Part shown: positions 27,676 through 36,957 of the stretch, piece after piece | How the letters are laid out: every line of letters begins with the position of its first letter | Numbering within the stretch: position 1 is the stretch's first letter | Origin: Acetobacter orientalis | Lineage (GTDB): Bacteria > Pseudomonadota > Alphaproteobacteria > Acetobacterales > Acetobacteraceae | NCBI RefSeq assembly: GCF_000963965.1 | Contig: NZ_BAMX01000022.1 | Location: forward strand, 1 to 64,000 | Length of the DNA: 64,000 bases | Reading direction: 5' to 3' | Notes under the pieces: model-generated | Databases searched by the model: none | What the model saw: only the letters and a program-made list of their open reading frames with translations | What the model was told of the DNA's origin: nothing | Made by a program: the position numbers and the translations under genes

Positions 27676-29967
27676 ATGGAACAGTGTACGCGTCAGCTCT
27701 CTCCTAAAATGCGCCTTGGGGCTGCCGTGGCCTTGAGCTTATCTGCCAGTTTAGGCTGGGCAGAAAGCGAGGCCGAGGCGCAAGAGACAAATCTTGAGCC
27801 TGCGCAAACGGATAGCACAATTAAACTCTCAGCTGTTAAAGTGCGTGGTGAAAACAAGCGGGAAAACGAAATTCCCAACACGAACGCAACACTGTTGGAT
27901 ATTGGGCGTATGCCTACCTCTGTGCGTGATACGCCACAGGTTATTAATGTTGTTCCTCAAGAAATTATTAAACAACAACGTCTTTATACACTCGATCAGG
28001 CCCTTGCTAACGTGCCTGGTATTACGCTTTCAACGGGTGAAGGGCGTGGCGGGCTGAATGGTGACCAGTTTCGTATTAGGGGGCAGCAGGCCCGTGGCGA
28101 TGTGTATACCGATGGTTTGAAAGATTTTGGCACATATACCCGAGACATTTTTGATATTGAAAATGTTGAGGTAATTAAAGGCCCTGCGGGCGAATATTTT
28201 GGCGCGGCTAATTTGGGCGGCCTTATTAATGAAACATTGAAAAAAGCCCATGACGGCACATCGTATAATTACGACCAAGCTTTTGGTAGCGCGAGCATGT
28301 ACCGCGGGCAAGGTGATGTAAATTACCAGTTTACCAAAAATGTGGCGTTGCGCCTTAACGGTATGTATAACCGTGCTGGCGTTGCTGGCCGAGACTATGT
28401 TTATTCAAACCGTTATGGTGCCTCGGCAGATTTGGGTGTTGGGCTGCATGGTAAGACAACATGGCACTTAAACTGGCGGTGGCTGCATACCGATAGTATT
28501 CCAGACTACGGGGTGGGTATGATCAAGCTGCCCAACGGCACATATAAACCCATAACCAGTGCAGGGCTCGACCGGAGCACAACATATGCTAGAGAGGCCG
28601 ACCGGGATAATTCTGATATCCATAGCCTGACATCATCTCTTAAATCGAAAATTTCTTCATGGTTTACTTTTAGTAATAACACGCGTTTTACGCGGTATGA
28701 GCGCAATTATGCCTCTACTACGCCCGCAGCATGCAGCACACCGGCTTGTGTCAGCTCGTTTATGGCTGGGGGCAACCCTACTCTTTCTTATGGAGCCATG
28801 GGCGGCACGGCGTATCTTTCTAAAGGGATAGGTGTTGAAAACGTGATGATGGGTGATGCCCGCTTTACCACCTTCCAGATTAAGCATGACCTCAAATTTG
28901 GGGTGGATGTAAACTACCAAGATGAAGACCGGTATATGGGCACATGGTTTGGCCGGGTAAATGACCAAACTATTCGTAACACGTCTCATTCTTCTAAAGG
29001 GGCTTATGTAACATTTCCTAAATCCAACAAAGCGAACTCAGACCAACGCGATGTTGGGCTGTTTTTGTCTGACCATATTCAGTTGACTAAAGAGCTTGCT
29101 TTGTTTGGTTCTGTGCGGTGGGATGCTTTCCAATCTACTTTTGCGGGCTACCAGCTTTCACCGGTATTAGTGCCGCGGCAAAAACAGAATGCCGACCGTT
29201 GGAGCCCATCTGGCAGCATTATGTATACCCCTTTAAAAAACTCGTCTTTTTACTTCACCTTCTCACGTTCGTATAAGCCTATTGGTACAGATGTTTCTTC
29301 TCAGGTTACAATTCTGGCAAGCGATACACCGCAAAATGGTGCAGACTTTAAACCGCAGCGGAGTGACCTGTTTGAATTTGGTAACAAGACAGACTTTTTA
29401 CAGAAGCGTTTGGGCCTAGGAGTTGCGTTTTTTCAGATTAACCAAAACAATTCTTATTACTACGACGAAAATGGAGATGTTGTTTCCGGCTTTAGTGACT
29501 CAGGCGTTGGGCTGCGCACCCGTGGTGTAGAATTAAACCTGACAGGTAAAATTACAAAAAATTGGGATATTTATGGTGCATATTCTTGGATGGATGGAAA
29601 AATTCGGAATAGCACGCAGTATCGTGGTAAAGAGGCACCGGGGGTTTCTCATAATAATTTCTCGGTATGGACATCTTACGACCTGACAGATTACTTGTTT
29701 AAGCCAGAAAGCGGGCATTTGAAAATTGCCGGTGGGGCGCAATATGCCTCTGCTTATTGGTCAAACGGAGATTTTAGTAACACGGCGCGTATTCCGTATC
29801 AGTTCTCTCTTAACGGCATGGTATCATGGGAGGCCAAAAATTACCGTATTTCGTTTAATGCCAATAATATTACAGACCATTTAAATTATGCGTCTTCGTT
29901 TAGCACAAGCCGTGCTGTGCCGGGGCCCGGGCGCTCCTTTATTGGTAACGTTGGTTTAACATTTTAA
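27676..29967 (+). CDS. TonB-dependent siderophore receptor (second paralogue)
   Basis: Outer-membrane receptor of 763 residues with signal peptide (cleavage near GWAES), plug (VPQEIIKQQRLYTLDQALANVPGI; GDQFRIRGQQARGD; VEVIKGPAGEYFGAANLGG) and barrel ending NVGLTF with the terminal Phe. Where most relatives read GGAINIVTK this one reads GGLINETLK. AGGAG is 7 nt before ATG. The plug is closely similar to that of the 20914-23307 receptor. The end overlaps the next ATG by one base (TAATG). It is divergent from exbB and flanked by candidate iron operators. Confidence 0.9.
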   Translation: MEQCTRQLSPKMRLGAAVALSLSASLGWAESEAEAQETNLEPAQTDSTIKLSAVKVRGENKRENEIPNTNATLLDIGRMPTSVRDTPQVINVVPQEIIKQQRLYTLDQALANVPGITLSTGEGRGGLNGDQFRIRGQQARGDVYTDGLKDFGTYTRDIFDIENVEVIKGPAGEYFGAANLGGLINETLKKAHDGTSYNYDQAFGSASMYRGQGDVNYQFTKNVALRLNGMYNRAGVAGRDYVYSNRYGASADLGVGLHGKTTWHLNWRWLHTDSIPDYGVGMIKLPNGTYKPITSAGLDRSTTYAREADRDNSDIHSLTSSLKSKISSWFTFSNNTRFTRYERNYASTTPAACSTPACVSSFMAGGNPTLSYGAMGGTAYLSKGIGVENVMMGDARFTTFQIKHDLKFGVDVNYQDEDRYMGTWFGRVNDQTIRNTSHSSKGAYVTFPKSNKANSDQRDVGLFLSDHIQLTKELALFGSVRWDAFQSTFAGYQLSPVLVPRQKQNADRWSPSGSIMYTPLKNSSFYFTFSRSYKPIGTDVSSQVTILASDTPQNGADFKPQRSDLFEFGNKTDFLQKRLGLGVAFFQINQNNSYYYDENGDVVSGFSDSGVGLRTRGVELNLTGKITKNWDIYGAYSWMDGKIRNSTQYRGKEAPGVSHNNFSVWTSYDLTDYLFKPESGHLKIAGGAQYASAYWSNGDFSNTARIPYQFSLNGMVSWEAKNYRISFNANNITDHLNYASSFSTSRAVPGPGRSFIGNVGLTF

Positions 29968-30650
29968 TGAGCACAAAAGAACTGGTGGGGGCGTTGCCTC
30001 CCACCAGTCACACGCTGCTAGATACAGTGCATGTGCACCTGCTTATTGGCCAAATACAGCTGAATAACGGAAACGCAGCCGGGGCCTTTAACCTGTTTGC
30101 TTTGGCGGCACAAAGTGGCCAACCTCAAGCCCTTAACATGCTTGGCCGGGCGTATGAGCAAGGCTGGGGTGTTAAGCGTAGTGCAGCACATGCTGTGTTG
30201 TATTTTCAAAGTGCGGCAGAACAAGATTATGGGTGGGCTTATTTCAATTTGGCAGACCTCTACCTTGCAGGAGACGGCGTGCCGCAAGATACAGAAAAAG
30301 CCTTTACCTATTATGTGCAGGCTGCGCGTAAAGGCGTGAGTAAAGCCCTCAATATGCTTGGTACATTGCATGAAAATGGTAGTATTGCCGGGCAGGCCGA
30401 CCTAGAAAAAGCCTGCCAATATTTTAAAGCCGGAGCAGAGGCAGGAGATTGCTGGGCCGCATTTAATATGGGCCGTATTTTGTATACACACCAAAAATAT
30501 GACCAAGCAGCACAGTGGTTTGAGTATTCTCTACCTTTAGGGTTTATGGCCTATTGGCAGGCTCTAAAAATGTTTTTGCTTGAGCATGATGGGCTCTTTT
30601 TAAAAGAAGTGTACCAAAAAACGATACAATTGTGCGAGCCCCAAACCTAA
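29967..30650 (+). CDS. Sel1-repeat protein coupled to siderophore receptor
   Basis: Protein of 227 residues made of about four Sel1-like (TPR-like) helical repeats: AAGAFNLFALAAQSGQPQALNMLGRAYEQGWGV, HAVLYFQSAAEQDYGWAYFNLADLYLAGDGV, KAFTYYVQAARKGVSKALNMLGTLHENG and KACQYFKAGAEAGDCWAAFNMGRIL. No signal peptide is seen, so it is probably cytoplasmic. Such repeats mediate protein contacts. Its ATG overlaps the receptor TAA by one base, so the two are translationally coupled. Its role in siderophore uptake is unknown. Confidence 0.85.
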   Translation: MSTKELVGALPPTSHTLLDTVHVHLLIGQIQLNNGNAAGAFNLFALAAQSGQPQALNMLGRAYEQGWGVKRSAAHAVLYFQSAAEQDYGWAYFNLADLYLAGDGVPQDTEKAFTYYVQAARKGVSKALNMLGTLHENGSIAGQADLEKACQYFKAGAEAGDCWAAFNMGRILYTHQKYDQAAQWFEYSLPLGFMAYWQALKMFLLEHDGLFLKEVYQKTIQLCEPQT

Positions 30651-30863
30651 AGTGCGAGTTAGGTTAAAGGGGGGGGCTGGCACAGGCTAAACACTTTAGC
30701 ACGCCTTTGTTCTAGGGGTATGGGTGGCTTACTTTAGGCCGTTGCTATCATGGCAGGTAGTGCTGCTTATGGCGGGATATTATTGACCGACCTTGCACTA
30801 AAGCGTCTTATTGAGCGGGGACACGCTGAACCTGCCTCTATGTTTATTTTCAAACCGTCAGCG
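30651..30863. other. Intergenic region with a doubtful 48-codon frame
   Basis: A small plus-strand frame (30750-30896, ATG to TGA) would encode 48 residues and overlaps the end of the opposite-strand gene. It has no good ribosome site. I see no clear terminator. Confidence 0.3.
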
Positions 30864-31892
30864 TTAGAAAACGCTATTAAAAGCAATTTGGGGTGAAATA
30901 TCAAAACCGGTATTATGCCCTGCAAAATAGGTTGAAACCCCAGCGATAACACCAAAACGGGGTGACCAGTTATATTCAAGCGCTGGGGCTATTTGCCAAT
31001 CTCCTGATGAAGAGGAAATGGTGTTGATTTTTTGCCCCACAGCATTGGTGCCGTGTATATGGGCACCGTTTGACCAGTCTCGTGCAAGGTCGAGTGCCAG
31101 AACCCATTTTTGGTTTATGCCAAATTCTAACGAAAAGCCGCTTTGGCCATACATACCGGGCTGTGCCCGCCCCCTAAAGCCTGCGGTTGTGCCATAGCTG
31201 GTAGTATCGTGCAGGTGGGCAGTCGTCACTGCGCGGCGCAAAGTGCTCCACATACGCAAGCGTAATTCGTGCTGGCCGGGTAGGGTGTAGGTAGATTGTT
31301 CTGTTAACGCGAGCCGAAACGTATAAGCCCCGGCCCCTACGCCATCTTGCGCGCGGCCAAGTTTGTTATAATCACCAGTTGGAAAAGCCATGCCAGCAAA
31401 AATGCTGAGTGCCGGTATATAACGTTTGGGGTCAGCATCAAGGTAGCGCCACATGAGGTCTATGGGCAGGTCTGCAAATTTAAGACCACTGCTGGTGCCA
31501 TGCCCGCGCTCCCACCTGTAGCTGATGGCGGGTGTGGCTTGCAGGCTAATGGAATCTGTTAGTGAGTATTTATACAATGTAAAATTGGTTACGGCTTTTT
31601 GCCGGGGGTGCTGGGGCCCAAAGCTGCCGTTACTATTAAGGTAACCAACTGGCTGGCTGTAGGTCATGTAGGGTTCCCATGCCAAAATGCCTTTTTGGGT
31701 CATGGCGCCGGAGGGAGAAACAAGAGAGCCTGTGTACCATTGTGGTTTGCTCTCTCCGGGTGCTTGTGACCCGCCAGCGTTGCTATTGTCTGTGCCAGCA
31801 GCCTGTGTTGGTTGAGTAAACAGAACAAGACCGCAAAAACCGAAAAAAACTGCCGTTGGCAAACAAATAACAGGCGCAAAAAGAGCACGCAT
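30864..31892 (-). CDS. Outer-membrane channel-like protein (MetA-pathway transporter type)
   Basis: Protein of 342 residues with signal peptide (cleavage near TQAA/GTD) and predicted beta-barrel with alternating strands (SISLQATPAISYRWERG, SIFAGMAFPTGDYN, ALEYNWSPRFGVIAGVS) and a C-terminal Phe. The pattern, including FPTGDYNKLG and the final strand, fits the putative MetA-pathway/phenol-degradation outer-membrane family. Its substrate and role are unknown. It is divergent from a PepSY-type gene, with 386 bp between. Confidence 0.65.
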   Translation of the reverse strand: MRALFAPVICLPTAVFFGFCGLVLFTQPTQAAGTDNSNAGGSQAPGESKPQWYTGSLVSPSGAMTQKGILAWEPYMTYSQPVGYLNSNGSFGPQHPRQKAVTNFTLYKYSLTDSISLQATPAISYRWERGHGTSSGLKFADLPIDLMWRYLDADPKRYIPALSIFAGMAFPTGDYNKLGRAQDGVGAGAYTFRLALTEQSTYTLPGQHELRLRMWSTLRRAVTTAHLHDTTSYGTTAGFRGRAQPGMYGQSGFSLEFGINQKWVLALDLARDWSNGAHIHGTNAVGQKINTISSSSGDWQIAPALEYNWSPRFGVIAGVSTYFAGHNTGFDISPQIAFNSVF

Positions 31893-32278
31893 TTACTCAA
31901 AGCTCGTCTAGTTAGTGGTGTGCGCGTGGCAGCATTGAATGCACGACGGCGCACATAAGAAACAAAATGCGGCCTAGCGTTGTACAAGGCCATGCCGCGC
32001 GTAGCGCGCAACCTAGTGTGTAAGCACAGGGCAGTAAAGGAATAGTATGGCAGCCTGCAACGCATAGCATTGTGCGCACTATCATGTTGATAAAAATATA
32101 AAAAATACGTGAGTGGTGCAAAATAGACCACGGGTACCCTCCTGCATGTAGGCACAGGTGCGTATTTGAGGGTGAGTATGTTTTTTTAGAACAATGCATA
32201 AGATTGTAGGAATTTGAGAGCAAGAACGCCTATGCTCTGGGCCTTCTTGTTTCTCATGCAATAAATGGTGCTTACAGC
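31893..32278. other. Divergent intergenic region, no gene seen
   Basis: 386 bp between the divergent channel-like and PepSY genes. No supported gene; frames here are without ribosome sites. A partial stem (CAAGAA/TTCTTG within GAGA...TCTC, about 32216-32256) and GCGCG/CGCGC repeats near 32000-32020 are visible. Promoters for both genes must lie here but I cannot define them. Confidence 0.45.
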
Positions 32279-33379
32279 GTGATACGTCTTGTTACTCTAG
32301 CACATAAGTGGGTAGGCGGGGTGTGTGGCCTGCTTCTTGCTATTTTGGGGTTGTCTGGTGCTTTGTTGGTTTACAAAGATAACTGGACACTGGTTGCCCA
32401 TAAAAACGACCCTTTTGTTATGCGTAGCCTTACGCAACAGCAGGTGGTTGCGCAGGCCATGCACAGTAAAGGCCCCCCGGCGCAAATGGTGGCGTTTGCC
32501 TCTCCCGAGTTAACGGTGCACCGCATTGCCTATGCCAATGGGCGTGGCGCCTATCTTGACCAGCAAGGCCGCACGGTAGCCGCATGGTCGAGCGAGTGGG
32601 CGCGGCCAGAACTGTGGCTTGTATCTCTTCATCGCTATTTATTTGCCCGCCCAGCGGGCGAAACATGGGTGGGCAGTGCCGGTGTGGTGGGCCTGTTTTT
32701 GGTTGTGTCGGGCATTATAAGCTGGTGGCGTAACCGCAAAACGTTTGAAGCACGCTTATGGCCCAAACGTTTTAGCCGGGCTGCGTTAATTCGTTACCAC
32801 AAAGACAGTGGTATTCTTATAACGCCTGTTTTGGTGGTGTCTTTGGTTACGGGTGTGGCCATGGCTTTTAAGCCTGTTGCAAACGTTTTGTTGGGGCCGG
32901 GTAGTGCTGCTGCAATCTCTCAGGCCCTTAAACCGCCAGCATACCCTGCTGTACCTGTGGCCAAAAATCTTGATTGGCCAAAAATTGTGCAAGAAGCAGG
33001 AGATAGATTTCCGCAGGCGCAGTTCAGAAGCATAGCCTTACCGCGTAAAGGGAGTGGCCTTATTACCGTAAGGCTGCGCCAGCCTGCCGAGTGGCTGCCT
33101 AATGGCCGTACAATGGTATGGTTCGCCGCAGATACGGGGCAGCTTGTTGGGGCGCGTGATGCCACGCAGGCCCGTGCACAGGCACAGGCCTTTAACATGA
33201 TTTTTCCGGTGCATACCGGCAAAATGGCGGGGGCTTTGCACCAGCTTATAATGGCGCTGTCTGGGCTCGTTTTATGTGTGCTTGGTCTGTTTTCATGCTG
33301 GACATTCTGGTTTGCAGGCGGCGTGCGGGGTAAAGTGAAACGCACCATACCTCAAGGTATCGAGTCAAAAAGTGTCTAG
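32279..33379 (+). CDS. PepSY-associated transmembrane protein
   Basis: Inner-membrane protein of 366 residues of the PepSY_TM family, often called iron-regulated membrane protein (PiuB-like). Four hydrophobic segments are visible: residues 8-33 (KWVGGVCGLLLAILGLSGALLVY), about 130-152, about 180-206 and about 332-356, with conserved histidines in or near them (LAHKWVGG, SLHRYLF, IRYHKDSG, ALHQLI) that may bind haem. Relatives act in ferric-siderophore reduction or release. It starts with GTG and has no clear ribosome site. It lies just left of the cobalamin locus and right of the siderophore block. Confidence 0.8.
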   Translation: MIRLVTLAHKWVGGVCGLLLAILGLSGALLVYKDNWTLVAHKNDPFVMRSLTQQQVVAQAMHSKGPPAQMVAFASPELTVHRIAYANGRGAYLDQQGRTVAAWSSEWARPELWLVSLHRYLFARPAGETWVGSAGVVGLFLVVSGIISWWRNRKTFEARLWPKRFSRAALIRYHKDSGILITPVLVVSLVTGVAMAFKPVANVLLGPGSAAAISQALKPPAYPAVPVAKNLDWPKIVQEAGDRFPQAQFRSIALPRKGSGLITVRLRQPAEWLPNGRTMVWFAADTGQLVGARDATQARAQAQAFNMIFPVHTGKMAGALHQLIMALSGLVLCVLGLFSCWTFWFAGGVRGKVKRTIPQGIESKSV

Positions 33380-33628
33380 TAGGGTTGCGGGTGCTTGAAG
33401 CTTATGATGCAGCCGCGCTGTTATGGCATTGCGGCTGCAAAGCTTACTTGTCGTGTTAGAGCCGTGGCAGGTCAGTGGCACTCAATTTTTACATGATGCT
33501 AAAACGCCATTTCAAAAATTCCTTCTATTTTTGGGGTCTGCTTGGGGCCGTTTAAGAGAAGAGCTTTGCAGTTTTGCAAGCAAAAAATGGCGGAAGTGTC
33601 TTGCTTGCCAGAGCAAAGCTGGCTTGAA
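33380..33628. other. Intergenic region before the cobalamin riboswitch
   Basis: No gene is supported. Frames of 60-70 codons here have no ribosome site and run into the riboswitch. No clear terminator for the PepSY gene is visible. Confidence 0.45.
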
Positions 33629-33657
33629 TTGACATCAATTAGGCGGCCCCATAAAAA
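33629..33657 (+). promoter_or_regulatory. Sigma70-type promoter for the btu operon
   Basis: TTGACA at 33629-33634 is separated by exactly 17 bp from TAAAAA at 33652-33657. The start of transcription would fall within about 10 bp of the riboswitch 5' end. No other good promoter is seen nearby. Confidence 0.65.
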
Positions 33658-33660
33658 TAG

Positions 33661-33870
33661 CGGTAACGGTTCTCTTTGCGTAAGAGAGATTAAAAGGGAA
33701 CGAAGTGCGAGTGGTAACCCCCATTCAAGGCTTCGGCTGTCCCCGCAACTGTAAGTGGTATGTTTTTGCTCTACTGACTATCTTGTTCAGGCCACTGGGG
33801 GTGCAAACTTCTGGGAAGGTGAGGCAAAAAATTTGAGCCACAAGCCAGGAGACCTGCCGTTATATGTGGT
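33661..33870 (+). ncRNA. Cobalamin (vitamin B12) riboswitch
   Basis: A class of RNA that senses adenosyl- or methylcobalamin. Diagnostic parts appear in order: GGTTCTC...GAGA helix, AAAAGGGAA (33692-33700), the GTGCGAGTGGTAACCCCC junction, CGGCTGTCCCCGCAACTGTAA, and the B12 box AGCCAGGAGACCTGCC (33843-33858). A spacer of about 125 nt leads to the receptor gene; within it a TCTCG/CGAGA stem near 33954-33983 could form the regulatory platform. It should reduce btuB-F-C-D expression when cobalamin is plentiful. Confidence 0.95.
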
Positions 33871-33994
33871 TGCAACCGGGAACTGTTGGGCGGGGTGTCC
33901 TGATGGTGTGTGGTGTTATGCATAAGCTTTAAATGGCTGTGCGTAATGGCGCGCTCTCGTGGCAACGGTAAAGTAACCGCGAGATTGCCCCCTT

Positions 33995-36106
33995 ATGTCT
34001 TTTTTTCGGACTGCTCTTATAAATTCTAGTATTTTTGTAAGTGTAATGCCTTTAACTGCGTGGGCCAGTGGTGTCCCGCTTAGGCAGGCTCAGTTGCCCA
34101 ACACGGCACAAACCGTTGCGCAGCAAGAGAGAAAGCCCGCACTTGTTCCTCAGACCGTTAAGTCTGAGCAGCAAGAGCTTATAAGTGTAAGTGCAACGCG
34201 CCGACCTGTCTCGGTTGATGATATTGGCACGAGCATAACCATTGTGACTGAAAAGCAAATTCAGACCCAGCAGCGGCGTAGCCTGAGCGACATTTTGGTG
34301 CGCCAACCGGGTATGAATGTCGTGCAAACGGGTGGGCCGGGCGGCACAACCTCTATTTTTATGCGTGGCAATAATGCTAACGAGGTAAAAGTGCGCCTTG
34401 ATGGCATGGATATTAACGACGGTAGCTCTACCAGCGGTATGTTTGACGCCAGCCAGTTTACAACCGATGGCATGGGCAGAATAGAAATTTTGCGTGGCCC
34501 CCAAAGTGGCTTGTACGGTGCAGATGCCATGGCAGGCGTTATTGATATAACGACCACCCAAGGGCAGGGGCAGTTTAAACCCTTTGTACGTATTGAAGGG
34601 GGGAGTTATGGCACCTTTAACCAAGCGTTTGGTGCGCGCGGTAGTAAAGGCCGCTTTCATTATAATGTAGAATTATCGCACTACCGTATGGATGGTTTTA
34701 ATAATATTCCGGCCTACATAAAAGACTATTACAATGCCACCCACAGCCAAAGGCATGAAGGTAACCGGAATGACAACCGTAGTGCGAATATTCGTTTAGG
34801 CTATGACGTTACACATAATTTTGACCTTGGCCTAACAGCACGCCTGCTCCAGTCGAATTACCACACTTACTCGTTGTATGATTTACAAAGCGAAAACGCC
34901 TACGGGGATTCTGGCGTGCGTGAGCAAAGCACAAAAAACCAAGCAATTGTGCGAGGTACGGCGCATCTTGTGTCGTTTCAGGGGGTGTTGGACCAAGTGC
35001 TGGGGCTTGGCTACATGACCAACCGTAACCGCTGGACAGAGGCTGGCATACAGCCAGGCGGCAGTGCTTTGAACCCAGACCCAGATTATTACCGCTCTAG
35101 CCGTTTAAAAATAGACTGGCATGGTACTTTCAATTTGCACAAATACGGGCAGTTTTTAATTGGTGCAGAACATTTGCATGACACGTTTAATACAAGCCAC
35201 ACAGCGTCTAGCATGTGGGACAGTGGGTATAATACCTCTACCAGTATGGATACAACAGCAGGGTATGGGCAGTACCAAGGAAACTGGAACCACATACTGT
35301 ATGGGGCTGCCAATATTCGCTACGATGCAAACTCACGTTATGGCAATCATGTTACGTGGCGTGTGGCTCCGGCTCTTCATGTGCCGGGCACGGGCACTAT
35401 TCTTAAAGCCAGTGCTGGTTCGGGTTTTCATGGGCCATCTTTGTACCAGTTATTTGCGAACCAAGTTGGGGCAGGCTACAGCGAGAAAGGGAATGCCGCG
35501 CTAAAGGCCGAGCAATTAATTGGGTATGATGCAGGTATTGAGCAAAAACTATTACAAGATACCCTCAAATTTGGGGCTACGTGGTATGACAACCGGGTTA
35601 AAAACCTTATACAGTCATCGGTCTCTATAGATTCCAGCTATAACTATAATTATTCCTACGCAAATGTTGCCAAGGCGCGCATGTATGGTGTTGAGGCATT
35701 TGCAAATTGGAAAGCCCTTAAAACACTTGAGTTTGCCCTAAGTTATACATGGACACATGGGCGCGATGAAACCAGCCATATTCAGCTCCAACGCCGCCCG
35801 CAGCATAAGCTTAATTTTAATACAACATGGACACCAATTGAGAACCTGACGCTTTCTGGCAATATTCTCTACACCAGTGGCTGGCGTGACCTTAAGCCAC
35901 TTAATGCCCAAAACTGCGTAGTAAGCAGTATATGTGGTAAAGGGCATGGGTATTTTACAATTGATGTTGCCGCACATTATAAAATTAACCGCTACCTATC
36001 TGTTTTTGCACGGGCTGATAACTTGCTCAACAGACAATACGAAAACCCCATTGGTTACCTACAACCCGGCAGGGCAGGGTATGGTGGCTTTACAGTGAGC
36101 TATTAA
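33995..36106 (+). CDS. btuB: TonB-dependent cobalamin receptor
   Basis: Outer-membrane receptor of 703 residues. The signal peptide (MSFFRTALINSSIFVSVM...WASG) is followed by a TonB-box region (LISVSATRRP), a plug with GGPGGTTSIFMRGNNANEVKVRLDGMDIND and ILRGPQSGLYGADAMAGVIDITT, and a barrel. The last residue is Tyr rather than Phe. The plug is BtuB-like. The riboswitch upstream and the btuFCD genes downstream strongly support cobalamin as substrate. The end overlaps the next start by one base (TAATG). Confidence 0.92.
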   Translation: MSFFRTALINSSIFVSVMPLTAWASGVPLRQAQLPNTAQTVAQQERKPALVPQTVKSEQQELISVSATRRPVSVDDIGTSITIVTEKQIQTQQRRSLSDILVRQPGMNVVQTGGPGGTTSIFMRGNNANEVKVRLDGMDINDGSSTSGMFDASQFTTDGMGRIEILRGPQSGLYGADAMAGVIDITTTQGQGQFKPFVRIEGGSYGTFNQAFGARGSKGRFHYNVELSHYRMDGFNNIPAYIKDYYNATHSQRHEGNRNDNRSANIRLGYDVTHNFDLGLTARLLQSNYHTYSLYDLQSENAYGDSGVREQSTKNQAIVRGTAHLVSFQGVLDQVLGLGYMTNRNRWTEAGIQPGGSALNPDPDYYRSSRLKIDWHGTFNLHKYGQFLIGAEHLHDTFNTSHTASSMWDSGYNTSTSMDTTAGYGQYQGNWNHILYGAANIRYDANSRYGNHVTWRVAPALHVPGTGTILKASAGSGFHGPSLYQLFANQVGAGYSEKGNAALKAEQLIGYDAGIEQKLLQDTLKFGATWYDNRVKNLIQSSVSIDSSYNYNYSYANVAKARMYGVEAFANWKALKTLEFALSYTWTHGRDETSHIQLQRRPQHKLNFNTTWTPIENLTLSGNILYTSGWRDLKPLNAQNCVVSSICGKGHGYFTIDVAAHYKINRYLSVFARADNLLNRQYENPIGYLQPGRAGYGGFTVSY

Positions 36107-36957
36107 TGATAAAGCGCAGTTTACGGGCCTGTATTATTGCTTTTGGGGCGTGCGCTGTGGTGGGGCAGGCCTATGCACTGCCCCGTGTGGCGTCATTAAA
36201 CCTATGCACAGACCAACTGCTTTTAGAACTCGCTCAACCAGAGCAAATCGTAGGGCTAACACCGCTGGCGCGTGATTGCTGGAGTGCCGTGTTGTGCGAG
36301 CAAGCCCAACAGGCCCCAGTTATGCGCCCCACAGCAGAAAATATTGTAGCCCTACACCCCGATGTTGTGTTGGGTGGGGTGTATACTGCGGCTGTTGCCA
36401 TGCAGGCCGCGCGGGAAAGTGGTGCACAGGTGCTGGCCATACCGCCCGCCAAGTCTTTGGCCGACATACCTGTCCAAATTATGCAGGTCGCTACAGCCAT
36501 AGGCGTGCCAGAGCGTGGGCATGCTTTGGTGCAAGCGTTTGAGCGCCGCCTAGCAGCCCTTACCCAACCCCGTAGCCAAACAGACCCAACGGCAGCAGTA
36601 TATGCCGCCAATGGGTTTGTAACGCATGCAGGCACATTGCCAGATGACGTGTTGGCTCATGCAGGGTTTAGAAATTATTCGACCATAATAGGGCAGCATA
36701 GGTCTGCTCATTTCCCGATGGAGGTCTTAATTGCCCACCCACCAGATTTGTTAATTCTTGACCGGTCTGGGCGGGGCAACTCGCTTGCTCAGTCATTGCT
36801 TGACCACCCGGCGCTGCAAGAGGCTTTTGCGGGCAAGCGGCATCTTAACATACCTGCACGGTTATGGTTGTGCGGTTTACCCCAAACACTAGACAGCATT
36901 GCGTTGCTTAAAGCCGCACACAGAGCTGAAAACGGGCCAGAAAGGCAAATACCATGA
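36106..36957 (+). CDS. btuF: Periplasmic cobalamin-type binding protein
   Basis: ABC-transporter substrate-binding protein of 283 residues in the cobalamin/iron-siderophore family. It has a signal peptide (to about residue 24), then ASLNLCTDQLLLEL, IVGLTPLARD and VALHPDVVLGG in the first lobe, a connecting helix, and HFPMEVLIAHPPDLLILD in the second. It delivers cobalamin from the periplasm to BtuCD. Starts within the btuB stop and overlaps btuC by 4 bp. Confidence 0.85.
   Translation: MIKRSLRACIIAFGACAVVGQAYALPRVASLNLCTDQLLLELAQPEQIVGLTPLARDCWSAVLCEQAQQAPVMRPTAENIVALHPDVVLGGVYTAAVAMQAARESGAQVLAIPPAKSLADIPVQIMQVATAIGVPERGHALVQAFERRLAALTQPRSQTDPTAAVYAANGFVTHAGTLPDDVLAHAGFRNYSTIIGQHRSAHFPMEVLIAHPPDLLILDRSGRGNSLAQSLLDHPALQEAFAGKRHLNIPARLWLCGLPQTLDSIALLKAAHRAENGPERQIP

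Noticed and set aside
30750-30896. 48-codon plus-strand frame overlapping the channel-like gene
   Set aside because: No ribosome site, antisense overlap with a supported gene, and no recognisable similarity.
33423-33754. Frames of about 70 codons upstream of btuB
   Set aside because: They run into the riboswitch and promoter, and lack a ribosome site and protein-like composition.
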